Below are positions 32,920-41,409 of a stretch of DNA of 41,627 nucleotides, in pieces (positions within the stretch are counted from its first letter, which is position 1; each line of letters begins with the position of its first letter). The notes below the pieces were generated by a model that worked only from the letters and a program-made list of their open reading frames with translations, did no database searches and was not told the DNA's origin. Source of the DNA: Planctomycetaceae bacterium (lineage in GTDB: Bacteria > Planctomycetota > Planctomycetia > Pirellulales > UBA1268). A program made the translations under genes and the position numbers. The stretch covers positions 1 through 41,627 of the forward strand of contig JAJTED010000021.1 of the NCBI GenBank assembly GCA_021300535.1, written 5' to 3'.

Positions 32920-35900
32920 TCAGGCCACGCCGGCGGGCGCCCGCCCCTGACCGCGCCGAGGGCCGTCGCCCCGCGAACCACCGGGGCCGTCACGGCGACC
33001 CCGGCCGCCGATCGCCACGGCGGCCCGCACGCTCCCCGGACCGAGCAGTTCCGCCACGGCCGCGTGGAGCTCCGGTGACCACGCCACCTGGTGGCGGTCG
33101 GCTTCGAGGAGCACCCGCGACCCGTCGGCGAGATCGATCACCAGCCGCAACGGCACGGTGCCGGGATGGCGGCCGACGAGCTCCGCGAGCCGGTCGAGCA
33201 CGGCGGCATCGTGCGTGCCCTCGACCATTCGCACGGTGACGCTCCGGGCCGGAAGCCGCCGGGCCTCGGCGATCGGCACGATCTCGTTGACCACGAGGTT
33301 CGTCTCCTCGCTGCCGGCCCGGCGATCGATCGAGCCGGCGACGAGAATCACCGCGTCGGGCTGGATCGCCTCGCCGAGCCGCGCGTAGTCCTCCGGCCAG
33401 CAGATCGTGCGGACGAGGCCGTCCATGTCCTCCAGGTCGAACATCGCGTAGCGGGTATGCGTGGAGCCGGGGCGGGCCTGCTTGGTGTTCGAGAGCTTGA
33501 GGGCGGAGACCAGGCCGCCGATCACGACCTCGCCCTTGGCCTTCACGCCGCCGAGCCCGGCGGTGCCGTGGCTGCACAGGCTGTCGAGGAGGTCCTTGTG
33601 CTCGGCGAGCGGATGGCTGTGGACGTAATAGCCCAGCACCTCCTTTTCGCCGGACCGCATCTCCAGGTCCGACAGCGGCGGCACGTCGGGCAAGACGGAG
33701 GGTTCCGCCGTCGCGGGACCGGCCGCGGGCGGGTCGAAGGCGGCGAACAGGTTCTTCTGGCCGCTCTTGCGGTCCGCCAGCCGCGCGGCACCGGCCGCCA
33801 TCGCCCGCTCGATGCCGGCGAGGATCGCGCCGCGGTGGCCCCCGAGCTGGTCGAGGGCGCCGGCCTTGGCGAGGTTCTCGATCGCGGTCTTGTTGACCAC
33901 GGAAGGGTCGAGCCGGCCGCAGAAGTCGTGCAGGTCGCGATACGGGCCATGCTTCGCGCGATCGGCGGCGATCGCCTCGGCGGCCTGCACGCCGCAGCCC
34001 TTGATGGCGGCCAGCCCGAAGAGGATCCGGCCGCCGCTCACGGAGAAGTCCGGCAGCGAGGCGTTCACGTCGGGGGGCGCGACCTCGATCCCCATCCGCC
34101 GGCAGTCCTCGACGTGCTCGACGAGCGCGTCCTTCTTCTTGAAGTTGCGGCCCGTGATGTCGCCGGAGAGCAACGCGGCCATGAACTCCCGCGGATGGTG
34201 CGTCTTCAGGTAGGCGGTCTGCCAGGCGAGGAGGGCGTAGGCGGTGGAGTGGCTCTTGTTGAAGCCGTAGCCGGCGAACTTCTCGATCAGCGCGAAGACC
34301 TCGTCGGCCTGCTGCTTCGTCAGGCCCTGCGCCTGGGCACCCTTCACGAACTGCTCGCGGAAGGCGGCGATGGTCTCCAGTTTCTTCTTGCTGATCGCCT
34401 TGATGCAGGTGTAGGCGGAGGAGAGCTCGATGCCTCCGAGCCGCTCCAGGATCCGCATCACCTGCTCCTGGTAGACCATCACGCCGTGGGTCTCGGCGAG
34501 CACGTCCTTCATCACCGGATGGAGAAACTCCGCCCGCTTCCGGCCGTGCTTCACGTCGACGTACTCGTCGACCATTCCGCCCTCGAGCGGGCCGGGGCGG
34601 TAGAGGGCGTTCACGGCCACGATGTCGAGGAAGTGGTCGGGCTTCATCCGCTGGAGCAGGTCGCGGATGCCGCCGCTTTCCAGCTGGAAGATGCCCTTCG
34701 TCTCGCCGCGGCACAGGAGCGCGAAGGTGGCCGCGTCGTCGAGCGGGAAGGCGAAGGGGTCGGGCCGTTGGCCCGTGGTCGACTCGATGATGTCGAGCGT
34801 CTTGGCGACGACCGTCAGGTAGCGGAGGCCGAGGAAGTCCATCTTCATGAGGCCGGCCCGCTCGACGTCGCCCATCGCCCACTGGGTGATCACTTCCTCC
34901 TTGCCCGTCACCCGCTGGAGCGGCACGTATTCCACGAGCGGGCGGTCGGCGATCACGACGGCGGCCGCATGCGTGCCGACGTTCCGCGCCAGACCCTCGA
35001 TCCGCCCCGCCAGGTCGACGAGCTCGCGGACCTCGGCGTCGGCCTCGCAGGCCGCCGCCAGCTGGGAACCCGGCGCGGCCGCGTCTTCCAGCGAGATGCC
35101 GAGCTGGTCGGGCACGAGCGCCACGATCTGGTCCACGCGGGGCACCGGCAGCCCCATCGCCCGGCCCACGTCGCGAATCGCGGCCCGGGCCGCCAGCGTG
35201 CCGAAGGTGCCGATCTGGGCGACGTTCGCCGCGCCGTACTTGCGCTTCACATACTCGATGACCTCGCCGCGCCGCTCCTTGCAGAAGTCGATGTCGATAT
35301 CGGGCGCCTCGCGGCGGTTGACGTCGAGGAACCGCTCGAAGAGCAGGTCGTATTCCAGCGGACAGACGTGCGACAGGTAGAGCGAGTAGGCGACGAGGGC
35401 CCCCACGCCCGAGCCTCTGGCCGCCGCCGGGATGCCCTGCTCCCGGGCGTGGCGGACGAAGTCCCAGACGATGAGGAAGTAGCTGGCGAAGCCGAGCGTG
35501 TCGATCACGGCTAGCTCGCGGTCGAGCCGCTCGAGCACCTGCGGATGGAGCTCCGCGGTGGCGGGATCGGCCGGCACGGTCCCGCCGGCCCAGCGCTTGG
35601 CGATGGTGGCGTACCGCTCCCGCAGCCCCTCCAGGCAGAGCCGCCGCAGTTCGGCGCTCGCCGTCCGGCCGCCCGGCACGTCGAAGCCGGGAAAGTGCCG
35701 CTTGCCGAGGTCGAGGTCGAGGCCCACGGAATCGGCGATCGTCTGGCTGCGGGTGACGGCGTCGGCCACCAGGCCGCGGTCGTGGCCGGCGAACGCGGCG
35801 TGCATCTCCGTCGGGCTCTTGAGGTAGAACTCGCTGGAGTCCATCCGCATCCGCGTGGCGTCGTTGCGGAACCGGCCGGTGTTCACGCACAGAAGGATGT

Positions 35901-36579
35901 CCTGGGCCTCGGCGTCCTCGCGGTTGACGTAGTGGCAGTCGCAGGTGGCGACCGGCGGGATGCCGAGCTCGCGGGCGATCTCGAGGGCGGCGTCGGTGAC
36001 CTGCCGCTGCACGTCGAGGCCGTTGTCCTGGATTTCGATGAAGTAGCGGTCGCCGAACGTCCGCTGGAACCAGCCGGCGATCTCTCGGGCCTGGGCCAGC
36101 GACTCACGCTGCTCGCGGGACGAGCCGACGAGGGCGCGGCTGAACTCGCCCGACAGGCAGCCCGACAGACAGATGATCCCCTCGCCGAACTCCTCCAGCA
36201 GCTCGCGGTCGATCCGCGGCTTGAAATAGAACCCCTCCAGATAGGCCTTCGTCGCCAGCTGCAGGAGGTTGGCGAAGCCGGTGCGGTCGCGGGCCAGGAG
36301 CGTGAGGTGGAAGCTCGATTCCTTCTGGCTGCCGGCGTCCTTTTGGAACCGGCTGCCGGGGGCGATGTAGGCCTCGTAGCCGATGATCGGGTTGATGCCC
36401 GCCGCCTTGGCGGCCTGGTAGAACTCGAGCGCCCCGTGCAGGTTGCCGTGGTCGGTGATGGCCAGGGCGTTCATCCCCAGCTCGACGGTCCGCGACACCA
36501 GCCGGTCGATCGGGCTGGCGCCGTCGAGCAGGCTGTAGTGGCTGTGGCAGTGCAGGTGAACGAAGGGCGACGTGCTCAT
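32920..36579 (-). CDS. dnaE: DNA polymerase III alpha subunit
   Basis: 1219 residues, the replicative polymerase of the DnaE type. The N-terminal PHP domain (HLHCHSHYSLLDG at 8-20, ITDHGNL at 41-47, CDCHYVNRED at 213-222) retains many metal-ligand histidines that are degenerate in E. coli, so a phosphoesterase/proofreading activity is possible. The polymerase palm holds PDIDIDF (426-432). GFNKSHSTAYALLAWQTAYL and the C-terminal OB-fold (VVIGGLVSALKLSNTK then YAMFDLEDMDGLVRT) follow. The last ~25 residues are Arg/Gly-rich low complexity, next to repeat DNA. It is slightly longer than the ~1160 of E. coli. Start ATG 36579. Confidence 0.95.
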   Translation of the reverse strand: MSTSPFVHLHCHSHYSLLDGASPIDRLVSRTVELGMNALAITDHGNLHGALEFYQAAKAAGINPIIGYEAYIAPGSRFQKDAGSQKESSFHLTLLARDRTGFANLLQLATKAYLEGFYFKPRIDRELLEEFGEGIICLSGCLSGEFSRALVGSSREQRESLAQAREIAGWFQRTFGDRYFIEIQDNGLDVQRQVTDAALEIARELGIPPVATCDCHYVNREDAEAQDILLCVNTGRFRNDATRMRMDSSEFYLKSPTEMHAAFAGHDRGLVADAVTRSQTIADSVGLDLDLGKRHFPGFDVPGGRTASAELRRLCLEGLRERYATIAKRWAGGTVPADPATAELHPQVLERLDRELAVIDTLGFASYFLIVWDFVRHAREQGIPAAARGSGVGALVAYSLYLSHVCPLEYDLLFERFLDVNRREAPDIDIDFCKERRGEVIEYVKRKYGAANVAQIGTFGTLAARAAIRDVGRAMGLPVPRVDQIVALVPDQLGISLEDAAAPGSQLAAACEADAEVRELVDLAGRIEGLARNVGTHAAAVVIADRPLVEYVPLQRVTGKEEVITQWAMGDVERAGLMKMDFLGLRYLTVVAKTLDIIESTTGQRPDPFAFPLDDAATFALLCRGETKGIFQLESGGIRDLLQRMKPDHFLDIVAVNALYRPGPLEGGMVDEYVDVKHGRKRAEFLHPVMKDVLAETHGVMVYQEQVMRILERLGGIELSSAYTCIKAISKKKLETIAAFREQFVKGAQAQGLTKQQADEVFALIEKFAGYGFNKSHSTAYALLAWQTAYLKTHHPREFMAALLSGDITGRNFKKKDALVEHVEDCRRMGIEVAPPDVNASLPDFSVSGGRILFGLAAIKGCGVQAAEAIAADRAKHGPYRDLHDFCGRLDPSVVNKTAIENLAKAGALDQLGGHRGAILAGIERAMAAGAARLADRKSGQKNLFAAFDPPAAGPATAEPSVLPDVPPLSDLEMRSGEKEVLGYYVHSHPLAEHKDLLDSLCSHGTAGLGGVKAKGEVVIGGLVSALKLSNTKQARPGSTHTRYAMFDLEDMDGLVRTICWPEDYARLGEAIQPDAVILVAGSIDRRAGSEETNLVVNEIVPIAEARRLPARSVTVRMVEGTHDAAVLDRLAELVGRHPGTVPLRLVIDLADGSRVLLEADRHQVAWSPELHAAVAELLGPGSVRAAVAIGGRGRRDGPGGSRGDGPRRGQGRAPAGVA

Positions 36580-36745
36580 CCGTGGGCCTCGCTGGGGATC
36601 ACGCGATTGTAGCGGACGTGCCCCGGCAGCCCGTGGTCACAGCCCGCCATGGCCGTCGTCCACTGGGCCGACCGGTGGAAACGCCGCGGGTTTCCCCGGC
36701 CGGCATTCGTCGCATCCTGCTTGGGCAGACTTGGGCCGCAGTCTG

Positions 36746-37414
36746 CTATGGCCGGTCGCCGATCTGCCGGAGGAGCTCGGCGAGCCGGGCCTGGAGGTCG
36801 AGCACGGCCTGCCATTCGGCAAAGTCGATCTCCACCTGCTCGTTGCCGGGCCGCATCACGGCCCCCTCGGTCGCGTCGCGGAGTACGGCCTGCACGTACT
36901 CGAGCAGTTCCGTGAGCTCCGCCGACTGGGCCGGGCTGAGCTTGTCGGGCAGTTGCGGCGGCCCGGCGGGCAGCAGCGGCGACCGCACTTTGCCGACGTC
37001 GGCGATGACGTCGGAGTTGTGCGTCGCGATCCGCTCCAGCCGCTCCCGCATCTCGCGGGCCCGCCCCTCCTCGGCGGCCGGGTGTCGGCCCGCGAGCGCC
37101 GCGATGCGGCGGTCGATGTCGCTGTGCGAGCCGACGAGCAGCAGGGATCGGCCCACGGCGATCATGTCGCCGTCGCGGACGATCCGCACCTGGATCTCCT
37201 CGCCGTTGACCTTCGTGCCGTTGGTGCTCTCCAGGTCGGTGGCGACGATCCGGTCGTTGTCGTCCTGGAGCTTGAGGTGGTAGCGGCTGATCCGCTCGTC
37301 GTTGAGCTGGATCGAGTTGCCTTCCTCGCGGCCGATCGTGACCGGGGTGGGGATGCGGTCGAAGACCTTGCCCCGATCGGCGCCGTGCAGCACCCGCAGC
37401 GTGATGAATGCCAT
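36746..37414 (-). CDS. FHA-domain protein
   Basis: 222 residues. Residues about 5-95 form a forkhead-associated domain: TIGREEGNSIQL with Gly-Arg at 28-29, ISRYHLKL with Ser43 and His46, and ESTNGTKVNG with Asn65, the phosphothreonine-binding set. The C-terminal part is helical and polar (REMRERLERI, then an EYVQAVLRD-type segment) and is not recognised. It probably reads out Ser/Thr kinase signalling, which is abundant in planctomycetes. The preferred start is ATG 37414 at the domain edge; the frame is open further upstream. No ribosome binding site is obvious. It precedes dnaE on the same strand by 166 bases. Confidence 0.85.
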   Translation of the reverse strand: MAFITLRVLHGADRGKVFDRIPTPVTIGREEGNSIQLNDERISRYHLKLQDDNDRIVATDLESTNGTKVNGEEIQVRIVRDGDMIAVGRSLLLVGSHSDIDRRIAALAGRHPAAEEGRAREMRERLERIATHNSDVIADVGKVRSPLLPAGPPQLPDKLSPAQSAELTELLEYVQAVLRDATEGAVMRPGNEQVEIDFAEWQAVLDLQARLAELLRQIGDRP

Positions 37415-37605
37415 AGGGACTGTCGCGTCCGCCGCAGCGGCCAGGCCATGCGGCCCGTCGCCCCGCCGCCGGCCGCCCGGACGCACCTCTTTCTCCCCTG
37501 GAGGATATACGCTGCGCGAGCCGCCGCGGTCAAAGGGCCTGCCGCGGCGGGGGAAACGGTTGCCGGTTCCGAGGGGGGGCCGCACCGGCTACCATGCGAG
37601 GACGG

Positions 37606-37679
<74 letters not shown>

Positions 37680-38084
37680 TTTGGAGGGTTGGCGGGCAGG
37701 AAGCCCGCCATAGGAGCGGCACCGGCGGGTGCCGAAGCGATGGGAGCCCGGAGGGCGAGGCATCGCGTGAAGCAGCCTGCAGGTTCGAGTCCTGCCGGGC
37801 GTATTGGAGGGCTGGCGGGCAGGAAGCCCGCCTTTCGAGAGGCACCGACTTCGGTGTAGCGCCGGCTTCGGGGGCGGCAAAAGTCTCCTCGCTGTGGCCG
37901 CAGCGGCCACACGCTCGTCGAGCGTTCGCCGACCCCCTCGCCTACCTCTCCCAATGTGTCTGGGAAACGCGACCCGTATCCCGGAACCGCTCTAAGCGGC
38001 ACCGGCGGGTGCCGAAGCGATGGGAGCCCGAAGGGCGAGGCATCGCGTGAAGCAGTCTGCAGGTTCGAGTCCTGCCGGGCGTAT
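37680..38084 (+). repeat. tRNA-Arg 3'-end repeats with an 88-bp three-hairpin unit
   Basis: Two near-identical ~89-base units (37716-37804 and 37996-38084) each carry hairpin GGCACC-ggcg-GGTGCC and nested hairpin GCGATG..CATCGC enclosing GCCC-gga-GGGC. Each then ends with the tRNA T-arm and acceptor 3' strand (gcaggttcgagtcctgcc gggcgta). A further hairpin unit, tggcgggcaggaagcccgcc, follows the intact tRNA (about 37690) and the first partial copy (about 37813). No gene is seen in this stretch; antisense reading frames are tRNA shadows. It looks like successive insertions or duplications at a tRNA 3' end. Confidence 0.8.
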
Positions 38085-38086
38085 TC

Positions 38087-38413
38087 TCACTCCACCGGGC
38101 GGCCCTGGGCGTCGAACCGCTCCACGGCGCCGTCGCGGTCCGCCGGTCGCGTTCCCACCGCGATCGCGTCCACACCGGTGGCGTCCTTGATCTCGATCCG
38201 GCCGCCGCCACCGCCGACCACCCGGCCGATGTGCACGAGCACGGTGCCGTCGGTGCCGGTGACGAGGATCTCCCGGCAGACGATCTGCTCGGCCTCGATC
38301 GCGCCGGCGGCCAATGTCTCCAGCCGCTCGGCGGGCAGGGCCGCCGCCCGCACGGCCAAGCCGATGGCGAGAAACAGGAGCGGGTAGACGGTCCAGCGTT
38401 CGCGGCTGCTCAT
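38087..38413 (-). CDS. Small membrane-anchored protein of unknown function
   Basis: 108 residues from ATG 38413. One N-terminal hydrophobic helix (VYPLLFLAIGLAVRAAAL) anchors or exports it. The remainder, ERLETLAAGAIEAEQIVCRE then short beta-like Gly/Asp-rich repeats (GTDGTVLVHIGRV, IEIKDATGVDAIAVG, ERFDAQGRPVE), suggests a small beta-rich or trimeric domain with an Ile/Val ladder. Family not recognised. It starts 7 bases after the thioredoxin-like gene and is probably co-transcribed with it. Its stop lies 3 bases beyond the last tRNA-end repeat. Confidence 0.65.
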   Translation of the reverse strand: MSSRERWTVYPLLFLAIGLAVRAAALPAERLETLAAGAIEAEQIVCREILVTGTDGTVLVHIGRVVGGGGGRIEIKDATGVDAIAVGTRPADRDGAVERFDAQGRPVE

Positions 38414-38420
38414 GTCTGCC

Positions 38421-39047
38421 TCACGCCTCGCCATGCAATTCGCGGAGCCGGCCGGAAAGCCGGAGGATGAGCTGCACCCGCTCGAACTGGTCGAGCCAAT
38501 CGGCCGTCACGGCGGCGACCGCGTCGGCGGCCGGCGGCACGATGCCTGTGGCACAACCGGCTCCGAACTGGGCGGCCGCGGCGGCGCGGTAGGCGGAGAG
38601 CGTCCGATCGCCGTAGAAGAGCACCGGCGTGAAGTCCTCGCTGAAGAAGGCCGCCACCGGCACCCGCTGGCCGCCGCAGACCTTGAGGTGCGCGGCGATG
38701 TCGGGCCGGGCGTCCCGGTCGAGAAACCGCAGGTCGATCGCCGGCGCGGCCGCGGCGAACCGGGCGAAGATCGGGCACTGGTTCACGCAGTCGCCGCACC
38801 AGGCGCCCGACAGCACGAGCACCGGCATGCGGCGGACGAAGCCCGCCAGCAGCCGCTTCTGGTCCGCCGTGACCGCGATGCGATCGTGGCTGGCGTCCCA
38901 GCGGGCCCGCTGGTCGGGCGTGGCATGCCGGTCGAGGTAGTCGCGATAGGGCAGTGCGGCGGCGAAGGCGGCGGCCCAGGCCTCGGCGGTGGGCGGCGCA
39001 CCGGCGCCGGGGATCGGGGTGGCGGGCGGCGGGACGACGGCGGTCAT
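38421..39047 (-). CDS. Thioredoxin-like protein
   Basis: 208 residues. The thioredoxin-fold core holds VLVLSGAWCGDCVNQCPIF with the redox pair C84-G-D-C87 and a third cysteine at 91, then LRFLDRDARPDIAAHLKVCG and RVPVAAFFSEDF with the cis-proline. The first ~70 residues (PYRDYLDRHATPDQRARWD) match the helical extension of the bacterial thioredoxin-family group with a WCGDC active site. No signal peptide is evident, so it is cytoplasmic. ATG at 39047 is preferred, with GGAG about 11 bases upstream. Likely thiol-disulphide exchange; partner unknown. Confidence 0.82.
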   Translation of the reverse strand: MTAVVPPPATPIPGAGAPPTAEAWAAAFAAALPYRDYLDRHATPDQRARWDASHDRIAVTADQKRLLAGFVRRMPVLVLSGAWCGDCVNQCPIFARFAAAAPAIDLRFLDRDARPDIAAHLKVCGGQRVPVAAFFSEDFTPVLFYGDRTLSAYRAAAAAQFGAGCATGIVPPAADAVAAVTADWLDQFERVQLILRLSGRLRELHGEA

Positions 39048-39202
39048 GCGGCAGGTCTCCTGGGGGCTCGTGGTGACGAGGCCGGATGATAGCGTTCCTC
39101 GTCTGCGAGGCCGCCTCCAAGGCCCGAGTTTGCCGCCCACCGTGTCGGCGCTGGGGGGCTGGGTAACGTTCTTGCCGCGGGAAAACGCCTGCTCAACCGG
39201 CC

Positions 39203-39231
39203 TTGACCCCGAAAAAAGCCCTCCCTACTGT
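39203..39231 (+). promoter_or_regulatory. Sigma-70-type promoter for the candidate RNA
   Basis: TTGACC at 39203-39208 and TACTGT at 39226-39231 are separated by exactly 17 bases. This is the best -35/-10 pair I see in the window. The predicted start is near 39238. No reading frame begins for over 200 bases downstream, while a strong terminator lies about 185 bases on, so the transcript is probably a non-coding RNA or a leader. Confidence 0.6.
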
Positions 39232-39237
39232 CCCCCC

Positions 39238-39425
39238 GCCTGAAGGCCAGGGAGCGTGACCGCGAGGCTCGCTCCCCTCGAAGTCGCCGGCAGCACGGAC
39301 GCTGGCCGGCGACCTCGAGCGGATCACATCCTCCGCACGACATACCGCGCCGACCAATCGCTCCCGGAAACGGTTCAGGTTCTCCGCCCCCCTGGGACCT
39401 GGACCGTTCCGGGGGCCTTTTTTTT
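39238..39425 (+). ncRNA. Candidate structured RNA, about 188 nt
   Basis: Bounded by a good promoter and an intrinsic terminator. Hairpins seen in order: GGGAGCG..CGCTCCC (about 39250-39276), TCGCCGGC-AGC-acggac-GCT-g-GCCGGCGA (about 39283-39312), GCGGA..TCCGC (about 39319-39336), then the terminator. There is no plausible start codon with a ribosome binding site inside. Size would fit a 6S-like or other small RNA, but I cannot match it to a known family. The downstream gene begins 40 bases past the terminator, so an attenuating leader is the alternative. Confidence 0.45.
39362..39425 (+). terminator. Strong intrinsic terminator
   Basis: A long stem pairs CCCGGA-a-ACGGTTCAGGT (from 39363) with ACCTGGACCGTTCCGGGG (ending 39415), with one bulged A and a C-rich loop. 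It is followed by CC and eight T (39418-39425). It would end the candidate RNA, 40 bases upstream of the next gene. A shorter competing stem (CCCCCC/GGGGG) is also possible within it. Confidence 0.8.
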
Positions 39426-39464
39426 GCGCGGCCATGGTGGCCGGCGCCGCATAGAATCTTCTCG

Positions 39465-39680
39465 ATGGCGACGCACCAGCCCCCTCCCGACGCCGAGCGG
39501 CTGATCCGCTGGATCATGCTGGCGATCGTCGGCTGGGGCGCGATTCACGCCGTCGGCGCCTGGACGCTCAATCACGACGCCCGTCGGCCGCTGGTGGTGC
39601 TGGCCTGTGTGTTCGGATTCCTGGGGTTCTGGCTCGCGATGCTCGCCGCGCGGCGGCGGAGGCTCGCAGGGAGGGAATGA
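39465..39680 (+). CDS. Small two-helix membrane protein
   Basis: 71 residues: polar start, two hydrophobic helices (IRWIMLAIVGWGAIHAVGAW and PLVVLACVFGFLGFWLAMLA) joined by a short polar loop (TLNHDARR), and a basic tail (ARRRRLAGRE). This is positive-inside and consistent with both ends in the cytoplasm. Family not recognised. Its stop overlaps the decarboxylase start by 4 bases (ATGA), so the two are probably translated together. No clear ribosome binding site is seen before ATG 39465. Confidence 0.7.
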   Translation: MATHQPPPDAERLIRWIMLAIVGWGAIHAVGAWTLNHDARRPLVVLACVFGFLGFWLAMLAARRRRLAGRE

Positions 39681-41401
39681 TGTCGATCGTCCTCGGATCG
39701 AGCCTCGACAACGGGCTCGCGGCGCCGGTGGCCACCCGGCCCGCCGTGCAGCGGGCCACGAGCGTGACCAGCCTGTCGATCGGGCAGTATCTGATCCGCC
39801 GGCTCTCCGACTACGGGCTGCGGCACGTCTTCGGCCTCCCCGGCGACTACGTGCTCTCCTTCTACAGCATGCTCGAGCACAGCCCGCTCGACCTCGTGAA
39901 CTGCACCCGCGAGGACTGCGCCGGCTACGCGGCCGACGCCTACGCGCGGGTCAACGGCATGGGCGCGCTGTGCGTGACCTACGGCGTGGGCGGCCTGAGC
40001 GTGGCCAACTCCATCGCCGGGGCGTACGCCGAGAAGAGCCCGGTCGTGATGATCTCGGGGGCGCCCGGTGTGGGCGAGCGGGCCAGCGATCCGCTGCTCC
40101 ATCACCGCGTCCGCGAATGGCGGACGCAGCTGGAGGTGTTCGAGAAGATCTGCGCCGCCAGCCTGGAGATCGTCGACCCCGCCACGGCCTTCCGCGACAT
40201 CGACTTCCTCCTCGACACGGCCTGGCGGCTGAAGCGGCCGGTGTACCTCGAGCTGCCGCGGGACATGGTCGCGGTGGTGCCCGACCAGATCCGTCCCTAC
40301 TCCCCGCCGGAGCGCCGCAGCGATCCCGACGCCCTCGCCGAGGCCGTCCGCGAGGCCGCCACGCGGATCGCCGCCGCCAAGCGACCGGTGATCATCGCCG
40401 GCATCGAGCTGCATCGCTACGGCCTGCAGGCCGACGCCGTGGCCCTGGCGGAGGCGTCGGGCATCCCGATCGCGGCCACGATGCTCGCCAAGAGCGTGGT
40501 CAGCGAGGTGCATCCGCTCTACATCGGCCTCTACGAGGGGGCGATGGGGCGGCAGGAGGTGACCGACTTCGTCGAGGAGAGCGACTGCCTGATTCTCCTG
40601 GGCACGATCCTCACCGACATCGACCTCGGGATCTTCACCGCCAAGCTCGACGCCACGAAGAGCATCTTCGCCACCAGCGATGACCTCCGCATCAGCCACC
40701 ATCACTTCCACGACGTGCTCCTCGACGACTTCATCCGCGGCCTCGTCGCGGCGCGGCCCAAGGCGGCGGCCCGGAAGCTGCCTCCCGGCCCGGCGGCGGC
40801 GGCCGGCCCGTTCACGCTCGTGCCCGACGCCCCGATCACGACCACGCGGCTGGTCCGCCGCCTCGACGAGTCGCTCGACGACAAGACGATCGTGATCGCC
40901 GACGTGGGCGACGCGTTGTTCGCTTCGAGCGAGCTGGTGATCCGCGGCCAGACGGAGTTCATCGCGCCGGCCTACTACACCTCGATGGGGTTCGCGACAC
41001 CGGCGACCCTGGGCGCGAAGATGGCCCGGCCCGACCTCAAGGTGATCGCCCTCGTCGGCGACGGCGCCTTCCAGATGACCGGCATGGAACTCTCCACGAT
41101 CGTCCGTCGCGGCCTGGCTGTCACGGTGATCGTCCTCGACAACAAGGGCTACGGCACCGAGCGGCTGCTCCACGAGGGGAGTTTCAACGACATCAACCCC
41201 TGGCAGTATCAGCTCCTGCCGCAGGTGCTCGGCGGCGGCACGGGCTACGAGGTCCGCACGGAGGGGGAGTTCGACGCGGCGCTGACCCGCGCCCTGGCCG
41301 ACACGTCGGGGATGAGCATCATCCGCGCGCACATCGGCCTCGAGGACCGCAGCCGCACCCTCGACCGTCTCGCCGCCGGTCTCGCCAAGCGGGTGCGGTG
41401 A
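39677..41401 (+). CDS. Thiamine-diphosphate 2-oxoacid decarboxylase (indolepyruvate/pyruvate decarboxylase family)
   Basis: 574 residues with the three-domain layout of ThDP decarboxylases. The N-terminal PYR domain has Glu79 (CTREDCAGYAADAYAR), needed to activate the cofactor, and the adjacent His142-His143 pair (LLHHRVREW) found in pyruvate and indolepyruvate decarboxylases but not in acetolactate synthases. The C-terminal PP domain has the metal/ThDP motif GDGAFQMTG (461-469) through DNKGYGTE (Asn489). It decarboxylates a 2-oxoacid to an aldehyde; whether pyruvate, phenylpyruvate or indolepyruvate cannot be told. ATG at 39677 follows GGGAGGG. About 25 residues precede the domain, unlike shorter homologues. 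Confidence 0.88.
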   Translation: MMSIVLGSSLDNGLAAPVATRPAVQRATSVTSLSIGQYLIRRLSDYGLRHVFGLPGDYVLSFYSMLEHSPLDLVNCTREDCAGYAADAYARVNGMGALCVTYGVGGLSVANSIAGAYAEKSPVVMISGAPGVGERASDPLLHHRVREWRTQLEVFEKICAASLEIVDPATAFRDIDFLLDTAWRLKRPVYLELPRDMVAVVPDQIRPYSPPERRSDPDALAEAVREAATRIAAAKRPVIIAGIELHRYGLQADAVALAEASGIPIAATMLAKSVVSEVHPLYIGLYEGAMGRQEVTDFVEESDCLILLGTILTDIDLGIFTAKLDATKSIFATSDDLRISHHHFHDVLLDDFIRGLVAARPKAAARKLPPGPAAAAGPFTLVPDAPITTTRLVRRLDESLDDKTIVIADVGDALFASSELVIRGQTEFIAPAYYTSMGFATPATLGAKMARPDLKVIALVGDGAFQMTGMELSTIVRRGLAVTVIVLDNKGYGTERLLHEGSFNDINPWQYQLLPQVLGGGTGYEVRTEGEFDAALTRALADTSGMSIIRAHIGLEDRSRTLDRLAAGLAKRVR

Positions 41402-41409
41402 GTCGTTGC

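Noticed and set aside
39362-39417. Terminator/antiterminator switch
   Set aside because: Two alternative stems can be drawn, but one long stem with a single bulge already explains the site and runs directly to the T tract.
39238-39425. TPP riboswitch for the downstream thiamine-dependent enzyme
   Set aside because: The conserved CTGAGA and the second TPP-binding block are absent. The downstream enzyme uses ThDP but does not make it.
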